Below, piece after piece: positions 47,712 to 57,400 of a stretch of DNA of 64,000 bases. The position numbers and the translations under genes were made by a program. Positions within the stretch are counted from its first letter, which is position 1, and the number at the start of each line of letters is the position of its first letter. The DNA lies in contig NMRA01000392.1 of NCBI GenBank assembly GCA_002633005.1, forward strand, positions 309,863-373,862. Direction: 5' to 3'. This stretch comes from Phoronis australis (lineage: Eukaryota; Phoronida; Phoronidae). The notes under the pieces are model-generated. The model saw only the letters and a program-made list of their open reading frames with translations. It ran no database searches and was not told where the DNA came from.

Positions 47712-49885
47712 CGTTTCAGTTGCTCAACAGGGAGTGGTATGAGGTTCTAAGTCTGTAGGGTATTAACATGTCACAGTGGTCAACACAAGGTTTATGAACT
47801 TCCAGCTGGAGCTAGTCTTGGGTATTTGTAATGGTAACCGCTCTGACATGGTCTCTCAGCCTCCTAAGTATGTCTCACCTTTCTAGAGCTTTCTGTCTCA
47901 TGCAAGAGTTCTCTGTACTATCATAAGTGCGTCTTTAATTAAGTTATAGCAGAACCAGGAACTAGTTCAGCTTTTGTCCAAAAGGTGTTCTCTTATTCAG
48001 ACCAGGTTGGAGTGAACACTACTGTCAATGTCTATAATTTTTATGGACTGCAGTGTATGCTGGTTGAATTTAAGTCGTATTGGTGCCTAGGAATGTTGTC
48101 GTTGTCTTATAAATATTCTTCATTTACAATCAAAGTGCGAACACGTGCATAAGATTTCAAAATGGGTGCATAGTAATGCTTTAACTATCTAGCAGTTGTC
48201 GTCATTGGTGCTATAAACTCTACCACTCAGTGCAATATTATATCAGGTGATATCAAACATGTGTTAGGTCATGTAATATTCTGTTCAGTAACAATATCGG
48301 GATACCGTTAGTTTATGATTGTCTGACGTTAAGTTTAGTGGTAAAGTAACCCCATGTGTTTGTAACCCATCCAATGCATGCTAGTTATATTGCAGATATA
48401 TGGATTACCATTATTTTATCTACGTTTTTGTGCAGTAGTTTCATCAAATTGTTAGCCATCAGTATCTCATGATACCCTAGATTGCTAATGTAAACTTTTG
48501 TTTATACTATATCTACCTGTACTTGTAATATCTTAGCGCTAGGAACACCCAGCACATATTATATTATTTACACATTGTTTCTCACATTCTTCATGTATGT
48601 GTTGTACTACAACACGTTGCCAGTACTTTTGTGTATTTAATTGTGCAGTTTGATGAGTCACGGTCCTGTTTCCTAGTATGCATTAATTTTGCATCCAGTT
48701 TCTTTGTGGAGATATAGCAGGGGTTGGAAGCAACATGAATGCCACAGTCATGGACATTTTAAAAGCTCCTCACTTACAAACATGGCTTGCGGGCCTGATA
48801 AAACTCATTTCGGCAACTGACAGACTCATGCTGGAACTCATAAGTACGGATCACAGACTGCCCAATATGGTACCAAACTCACTTATAAATATGGTTTGCC
48901 CACCTAAAAATAGTTCGCTACAAACTTGTGGCAGGACTCACAAACGCGGTGCACGGACTCCATGTTTGCCTGGGTGGTCACTGAGGTGAGTTTGTGGGTC
49001 AGAAGACATTATTGGATGCACAAGCCATGTCTTGCAAGTTAAGGTGTTTGTGAGTGGGTGTACAGACTTGGAGGTCCACGAGCCTCATTGTTTTCACCCA
49101 TTGTATGCGTGCCTTAAAACCTGTTAATGGTTGTATTTATGGCCTCAACGGTGATATTATGCTTTGTCAGTGTACATTATGAATATGCAACAGATTTCTG
49201 TAAATTATTTATTGAATGTTAAATGCTTTATCATGTAAATATTTGGTTATGCGTCAACATTTACCAATGATATTTGTATACCGTGTGGAATTTGATTGTG
49301 TATTTCTGTCTTAACTTATTTTTAATGAGTAAAGGTTCAGGGAAATATTTGTGAAGAAGCTGTACACTATTTTAGTAAATTCAGTGTAGTTTATTGCAGT
49401 TCGGGGCTTAATTTGTTGAGGTAAAGATGTCTGCAAAAAAGAATATATTGTGTTATTAATTTATACTTTAGCTTGAAAGCTGGGAATTTTGTGGTCTATA
49501 GAAAGAGTTGTTATTAAAATACTTTGTGCTTGCAATTCTATATACTGTCATTGGGCTATAGGCACTTTTGCTGACTGATAATGTGAATAATGTGTCCTTC
49601 AATTCCTTAATCAGTAATAAATTAATATTGTGTCATAGAAAAGCCTTAATTTTGCTCAACATTGTTGGTCTGCATGTTTTCTGCTGTTAAGCCAATTAAT
49701 CTGTAATGATTTCATGAGAAACTCGCTTTCATTTTTAGTGGCCCCACAAAGTGGCTGTACGGCAAACTACACATTCATGGGCAAAGATATGAAGAAAGAC
49801 AACTTCACTTTAATTTATTGCAAGCTGTGGAGCATGACTACAGGAAACAGAAAAAAATAAAATAAAATTTCAAGAAGCAAGATCA
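47712..49885 (+). other. prox1: prox1 3' UTR (proposed extent)
   Basis: AT-rich, non-coding sequence after the stop. Candidate poly(A) signals AATAAA lie at 49616-49621, 49856-49861 and 49861-49866; the last pair is the strongest candidate distal end. The region contains a decayed foldback-element copy at about 48740-49095. The extent is inferred, since no transcript data are available. Confidence 0.5.
48740..49095. mobile_element. Decayed second copy of the 39.7-kb foldback element
   Basis: It shares the short unit words (GGACTCACAAACGCGG, CACGGACTC, ACTCATAAGTACGG) and their reverse complements downstream (GAGTTTGTGGGTC, GTGTTTGTGAGTGGG, GGTCCACGAG). The pairing is much poorer than in the 39.7-kb copy, so it is older. 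The 84-residue frame inside it is a by-product of the repeat. It probably lies in the prox1 3' UTR. Confidence 0.6.
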
Positions 49886-51351
49886 TTGTGTTCCAGTTTC
49901 ACAAGCTTTTAAATTTGGTATTGGTTTAAGTGCAAAAACTTCTCCATGTCCATTGCATTAGTTTTACCTGTTGCAAGTGCTCAAGGGGGAACCAGAGCTT
50001 CGGTTTTCAGTCTGTCCTATTCGCATACATAAAACAATAGTTACAATATTTCCTGATTACACAGAGCACACACATAAGAAGCATTGATGCATTTATCAGT
50101 TTCCACATAAACTTTCTATTACAAATTTGGGTATCAACTTACACATTTCCATTTAATCAAAATAAATATTTGAAGGAAGACAAATGCTGAGCACACAACA
50201 CAAGCCCAAGTTTAAAAGAATTATTTTGTAATTTTCAAATAGCACGATTTCTCGACAGAAAATGTATAACAAAACATCATACCTTGATAGTTTCATTTTA
50301 ACACAACACGTCAACAATATACAGATATGTGATCATGTGACTCACTCCACCCAATCATCAACACCGGTGTGCTATGAACTGCACCATAAACCATCCAACT
50401 GAGGGCTGGCTGAGTTTCACCTCCAGTCATCATTACACGGTCAGATCAAAGTACACATGCTCTTATGGTTGGCATGGAAAGGCGCTTCATCAGTAACTGA
50501 ACCCAGGACAAGTGTAAACCCATCCATCACCACGAGCGACAAGAAGAAGATTAAATTCAATCCTCACTGGAATTGAGTATTCAAATCCAAACCAGTGTAT
50601 AAATAAAGCAGATTCAACTAACTTCATGTTGTTCCCATCTCAAATTTCAAGACTTTTTTGTAGATATCCAAAAAGTTCAGGTATAGTTTGCCTGTTTTTC
50701 ACCAAAAATAGCATCCAAGTTAAATGCCATATCACAAGACACAGAGTCCAAATACATTAGACTAAGACCTGTACTCGAGGCAAATTCCCGACTTGATCAA
50801 ACTCTGCAAGCCTGTTTCATTAAAAGCCTTTAGTCCAGTCACAGTTAAGATGGTCATATCTTCATTTTTATTGACCAACTATTGGGGAACATGGTTATAA
50901 AGGAAGGCTTTCAATTAGAATGTGAACTATGGTGATCATATTTTCAATAACAGCAAAATGCAATGTCGCATTCGCAGTCTCAAGTAAGAACAAACTTTTA
51001 AAAGATGTTTGATTAAATGGGCCCTCCTACATGTGTGTCAATACTAAGAATGAATGCTCCATTTTATACAGAGGGCCCAGCCTCATCGTGGCCTGTACAA
51101 TCCCTCTGCTCCTCATTTCTCATGAAAACGGGTATATCCCCAACCGCAGAATGCCATGCTGCACACATCAAGACTATTAACGTAACATGCGATACTCTCA
51201 AAGGTGCACTTCTCACAGTAACAGCAGCAAGTATTTACTTCCAGTTAGAAATCTGCCTCGGCATGGCAATAGAAAAGGACTTTCATGACATTTAGTGAAC
51301 TTATGACACAGCCCACTCAAGGTTCAATTACTGATGCTGTTACACTGAGCA
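49795..51351 (-). other. mien1: 3' UTR of the SelW/MIEN1-like gene (proposed extent)
   Basis: Non-coding minus-strand sequence from the stop to a candidate poly(A) signal AATAAA at 49819-49814 (TTTATT on the + strand). It contains the SECIS candidate. If this signal and prox1's at 49861 are used, the two convergent transcripts overlap by about 90 bases. The plus-strand frame at 51017-51295 is a chance frame. Confidence 0.45.
50376..50445 (-). ncRNA. SECIS element of the SelW/MIEN1-like selenoprotein (candidate)
   Basis: On the minus strand, lower helix ACCGTGTA (50441-50434) pairs with TTTATGGT (50390-50383). The core ATGA lies at 50433-50430. Upper helix TGACTGGAGG (50429-50420) pairs with CCCTCAGTTG (50405-50396), followed by the GA core (50395-50394). 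The apical loop holds AAA at 50417-50415, twelve bases after ATGA, as in canonical SECIS. It lies about 0.9 kb after the stop codon, where the UGA-containing gene requires one. Pairing includes wobbles and two mismatches. Confidence 0.7.
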
Positions 51352-51438
51352 TTATAATATTGTACATCCTGGAGCCACCGAGTCTTTGATCTGTTCTGGC
51401 TCAAGACCCTTTGATGCTTCGTCAATGGCTGACATTAA
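51352..51438 (-). CDS. mien1: SelW/MIEN1-like last exon with CaaX box
   Basis: Acceptor TTCATTTTAG before 51438; 28 codons and TAA (51354-51352). It encodes LMSAIDEASKGLEPEQIK then DSVAPGCTIL. It aligns with the MIEN1 tail (LIEAIRRASNGE ... CVIL). The terminal CTIL is a CaaX motif whose last Leu predicts geranylgeranylation and membrane attachment, as known for MIEN1. Confidence 0.92.
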   Translation of the reverse strand, partial: LMSAIDEASKGLEPEQIKDSVAPGCTIL

Positions 51439-54400
51439 CTAAAATGAACAAAAACAAACACTCAGACTGTCTAGCAGCTGTAATTAACCGTGACTCTTGA
51501 CTCGAAATATGCAGATTTTTCATATAAAAAACACACATTATGAGCAAAAGACACCATAACGTACCTTTCATGATCTTTTTGTGAAGTGTCACTTTTTGTT
51601 TTGAACACGGATTTTAATTGCTCCTCTGTCAAAGTTTACAGAGCACAAACCTTGGTTTGTGAAGACACTGACCATTTCTTTTATCCACTTTTTCCACAAA
51701 ATATTCAGTCTACTCCACGCTCCATGTATTTTTGACCACAGAATCGCACTATTTGTCACCGCAATTTTGTAACAAATGCAGACGCCATTGATGAACTACG
51801 CTATCACAGGCACAGGCACTTGAATTTATCTATTCCTCCATTGCCACTGACATCACTCACTATTAAGAAAACATGTTTCTCATTATATGGTTACGAGTCA
51901 TCAGAAAATTCGAGCGCCTGTGATCAGCAACTACAATTTTAAAACATAACGAGCAGTTTCCACTTTTCGAGTTGTCAGCAACGCCGCGGCGAGAAACCAA
52001 TTTACCGCGATAATTTATGGCAAATCCGATTTTTCCGCGGAAATATAACAAAAATACGCGGATCGAATAAAAGGAAAAAGTGGAAATCCGCGTTTCTGCG
52101 GACAATTCTAAGCCTTGTGGGAGATACAGCCATGGGCACAAAAGCAAAAAAAACTGCCACAAAGAGGCGCCACAGTAGTCATCTCATTGATAGATGCCTA
52201 ACTGCCAAATTTTATGAAAATCCAATGAGGACCTCTGAAGATACAGAGTTAGCGTAAAAAATAACATTGCCACTAGGGGGCACACCCGTAGTCAGAGAGG
52301 TTCGAAAATCGCTGTCATCTCCATATGAACACATCTGCCAAATCGCATCAAGATCCAGGGAGGGGTTTAGAGATACAGCTGTTGCGGACGCCAGACGCCC
52401 AGACAGAGATGACGGCAATATGCATCCACATATAAATATGTGGGCACATAAAAAAGCTTCAATTCCTTTACACTTACTTTCATATTATAAAAATCATGTC
52501 AAAATGTCATGTCAACATACCTTGTCCTTGGGTGGAAAGCCATGCGTCACGAGTTTGGAGAACACCAGCTTCCCATTGATGCAGATTTCAAAAGAGGCTG
52601 AAAATGACCATGTGATGAGCTAATTAATAGAAATATTCACTGCATGTCATTACACTGGTATCTCTCAAACTTGACAGCATCAGCTTGTATCCTCAAAAAA
52701 CTGAACTAGCCAAATGGCAGCAGACATTGGACTTAATTTGTTCTCAAATAATTCATTCAAGTGCCTCAACCTGATTGTCACAAAGCCCAACTTTCAAAAT
52801 TACCTGACAGTAGTGCCAATACCATCTCTGGAGTTTATGGTGCAGTAAAGTTTCTTCAAAATTAGAACACAGCATGACGGAATGGTAAATTTTATTTCAT
52901 AATTTTTTTTCAACAAGAAACAAGATTAAACAAGAAGACAACTTTGCGACAATGTTTGAAAACTTTTTAGTATGGCTGTCATGAAAAAATACAATGAAAC
53001 TTTGAACATTTTTAGCTATACAGTATAGTTTTCTCCATGACCGCTTTAATGGATCACTTTATGACCTGTTTGATTTTTCCTCCGACCTGTTTAGTAGCAT
53101 ACGACACAATTTTTTTTTATTTTGTGTGTTCGCAATGATATGCATGCTCTGCATACTGTCTAAATTGTTGTAAACACGACCTGTTTGAATTTTTGAAGGT
53201 AGAGAACACTGCAGTGAGCACCTGAAATACGAAAAAAGTTACAGTTTTGTCCATTATTTTTGTTCGAATATGAGGAAACTTTACCACAACTCTGCAGTTA
53301 CTTTGTACCAACATAATTAGCAAAATCTTCATTTTTCGAAGGCAGGTTACTTTGCTACAAATAGTGGAAACTTCACCAAATGTTGTTTTATGACATCTCC
53401 ACAGTTCTATTAATAAACTAGAATTTTTTAACCTTTACTTTTTGTGAAGAAATTCAATAAAATAGAATTCCACTTGACAGCCATACCGGGTAATAAGACA
53501 CTGACGAAATACCATTAATCATTTTTTTCAACTCCAAAAGAACAAGTTAATAAACAAGAGCAATGCAGAGCATTGAAATGCGCCCACAAATGCATCCCAA
53601 ATAGTGTGCTTTTAGGATTCCGTTATTTATTTGTATCATAAAAACGGCTACTAGAAAGCGCACAAATGTACAATCCATCAAAAAATGGACACATGCCATA
53701 GTTCATAGAAATCTATCAAGGAACTCATTCAGGGAAACAACGTCAAACAGAATAAAATGAAATTGCCACTAGTGGGCACAGAATCCGATGGACCCGCCTG
53801 AAAGTCGACATGCTCTGTTGTTATCTTAATATAGTTATTGGCGCGAAACAAAACAAAACTACTACTAGGAGGCGCTACAGTAGTCAGTCGCCATCATCAA
53901 ACGTCCTCTTCACACTGACATTTCAATTTTCAAAACCATCCCTAGAAGGATTTGGTTGACAGAGGGGTGGATGCCAAAACCAGAGATTCCAAACAGCAAA
54001 TAATGGCCACTATGTGGCGCAAAATACCTTAATTCCATCCCAAAACAGGAGAAAAGCGTCATCTCTTCAATAGATGCCGATATTCAAAATTTTATGAAAA
54101 TCTGTTGAGGACCTTTGAAGATACAGAGGTAAACGTAAAAAAACTAAAATTGCCACTAGGGGGCACACCAGTGGTCAGATCCATCTGAAAGTCATCATTG
54201 TCCGTGGTCAACATCATATTAAGTAAAGATCCTGCAAACTGTTCAAGTTAGGAAATTCAGCCAAGGGTGTAAAAACCCTGCCAACAGGAGGCGCCACAGT
54301 AGTTGAAGTCGTCGGAAAATCATCGTCAGCCGTCCACTTCATAGTTAAAGGAGAATGCCACCCAAAAAACGACGTATTTTGCATCAATTTAGATCGAGTA

Positions 54401-57400
54401 GTTCTACTCGATAACGGCAGGTTCGGTTGCATTATCTGACACCTGACAACAGACGAAGGTGTTGAAATTGACCTATCGCCAGGATTATGACGGACGGCTT
54501 AATTGACCAATCAGAACGCAGCATTCTTGGCACACCTTCGTCTGCTTTTCTAAGCCGCCATTTTACCAGACAAACCACACGTGGTCGAGTAAAACTTACT
54601 CTAGACTATAGCTCAAGAAATTGTCCGCTAAGAATGGGGAAGCAGTGTTGATATGGCGTGTGTACCACCGACAGCCGTTATGCTGCTCCAGAATAATATC
54701 CCGAAAAATGATGTTGAAAAGCATAAACTATGAATCAAACTGTACGGCCACTCGAGCAGCTGAACTTAGCGATGTTGCTTGATAACTCGACAACACAAAT
54801 ATATTAGTTCCAAGATACCCACTTTTCAGCTTGGTGGCTATGGTGCAGGGCTATCTCAGATTATGATTCCCCAGTTTCCTACGTCTGGCCGCCTTTGTCT
54901 CGGCACCTGCTGGATCTCAGCACTCTAGCGGTAGTCCCCAGAAATTGTTGTTTTCAAGGACATTTTTATTTTATGTTTTATTTTATTTATTTCAACCTAA
55001 TGAACATTATTTTGTTTTGTATCAGAGGTACATTTTTGTTATTCATAAACCGTAGGCTGGCGTTCAACTGAACTTCTCTTCCAGTCAAAATTCAGAGATT
55101 CGATCGGCACATGGAAGGGCACTGGATTACTGCCGGAACTCAAAGCCTTGGTCGAGCTGTTGTCACTAAAACTAAACTGTTGAATTACTTTTTGACCCGT
55201 ACCTCTAGTATACAAACATGATATTTAGATTTATGAAGCTTTAAAAAAGAATTTGAGTTATTTTTGTAAATACCCTATTTTTGCAACTACCAAACCAGAC
55301 TTGTAACCTTTTGTAACCATACCACGACTTAGTGATCATGCTACCTTCAAAATTAGATGAAAGCTACCTTTATGGAATCATACTACAAAAAATGCCAAGT
55401 TCATAAGAAGGTAGGCCTAATTTAAATGTCTTAATGGTGCAAACGGACAATTCCATAGGCGGATTTAGGGGGGGGCAGGGGCCCCAGCCCCCCCCCCCTG
55501 GCTGCCGCAAGCAAAATGAAACAGCAAGACCATGAAGCGTGAGGAAATATTGAATTCAGTAACTAAGACCGGTAGCGGAAGAGAGGTGCTCAGACCCTAG
55601 ATCGCGGCTGAATCTTGTTCCTGTTTTTTTTAGTCCACCGATAGATTTTCTGAACAGAAGGTCCAACGGTCTACACTCCTGGCCCATGGAACTTTCGGGC
55701 AGCCTGTGCACATACAATCGCACTTTGCCCAATTCCACGAGGCAACATATGTTGGGCCCCCTGTGGTATCCTAGATCCGCCACTGAATTCCAGACATTAA
55801 TTTGACTTAGACACAGCCCTAAACCCAGTACCGGCGCTAACTGTTTGCCTAGGACGAGATGAGTGTGTACCTGAGCTATGAACCTGAATTTTTTGATCAA
55901 AATATTTCGTTACAAGATTAGAAAAGCGTAAACAGTACTATCGAGTCGACCTAGTCGGAGAGTGCATGTGTTGTCTGTAATCTATGACCTACTTTACTCC
56001 AGGAGTCCCACCAGTTGTGGCCTACTTTTCATTTGGCGAAATTTAGCAGACGACAGATTCTGAATAAAAATATCGGTGAATCTTCACTGATTTTATTCGA
56101 AAGATCATAAAATCTATGGAATCGTACAGATAATTCGACTTCATACCCAGCTTTACATGAACATATCGTATCAGTGGCCTTGTCATTTGTCAGGTGAAGG
56201 TGGTCCCGAGGCCGAGGTGTTCTTCGGATTTTCGCTGGCTCCTCGAGCACTTACCGGTATTTTTTCATCGTCACCTTTACAAATTCCCATATCATGAACG
56301 TACGATTCTCTGTTGAAAAGCATCGCCTCTTGCCTCTGTCGAAGCGTTTTCAAATAGTGCAAAAACACTCATCAATTCCACCAGGAACGTCGTTTAGCGG
56401 CAGTGTATTTGCCTCTGACATCTCGTTCGATTGTCGGGTATCACGTGATTTTTCGCATAGGGGCGGAGCTTGCGATAGGTCAACTATCCAATGACATCAT
56501 TGGTTTCACTCGCAGTCTGTTCAGCAGTTCACAACACGGGTTAGTGGTGTCAGCTTATCACTTGAATTCATCGTTTAACACCAATAAATCATCAAACTTC
56601 GATGTAAAACCCTTAAAAATATACCAAGTTCTTATAAAAAAGTGTTGTTTTATTCCGTTGTTACGGATTTACTGGTATTTGAACACACCGTAGCCTACAA
56701 AGTTCGGCAGACCAATTTACCAAGGTCCGTAGCAGGAGTTTGGGGTCTGTTCGGAGATAAATTCGAAGAATTCTTCCATGAAATACAGACGGGAAAACCT
56801 AGATCTGTGTTGTTTATACTTGTGATTTTATTTTTTGACTGTTCTAAACACACAAAACACTTGTTATCCCGCCCAGTGGCTCAGAACCCGATCAGGCCCG
56901 TCGCGGCCGGACTGACTCGTTATCGCGGCCAGTGGCTCGGAACCCGATCAGGCGCGTCGTGGCCGCTGGAATTGGCACGAACATAAACCAGCTTGAGTTG
57001 GAAACTAAACCTCCAGTCACGAAAAGACTATAACAGTGAGCCAAAGAAATAATGTGCACGTAATTATTTATGTAAATTAGCCACGAAACTGAAAATCTAC
57101 TTGTCCTGGGCAGCGAAGTCGGGTTCCTTTTTCGACAGACCGTCAGGGCAAAGGTTGTAATGTAACAATGATTAGAATAATGTATTTGTATTACTAAATA
57201 AACATTCCCCTAACATGTGACAATAAAACTGAGTAATTGCTTCACAACAGCTTTCTGTCAGCTAACACTGAATTAGCATGCGCTCACATGACCTCGGTGC
57301 CCGCTCAATTACCTTTGTTGCCGGCATCAAAAGCCGGTAACGCAGTGGTTTATTCATCGCTGGCTTCTCAAAACATTTGCACTCACAAGCACACCAAGGC

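Noticed and set aside
50430-50480. An alternative SECIS around GATGAAGCGCC ... ACTTTGATC on the minus strand
   Set aside because: The stems are unequal and poorly paired; the hairpin at 50376-50445 fits much better.
56029-56250. Minus-strand ICSCKAG as a SWIM zinc finger of the THAP element
   Set aside because: Only the first half of the pattern is present; the required C-x-H does not follow in any nearby frame.
56874-56970. GC-rich 57-bp duplicate as a tRNA-like or rRNA-like gene
   Set aside because: No cloverleaf or rRNA signature; it is a simple tandem duplication inside the transposon.
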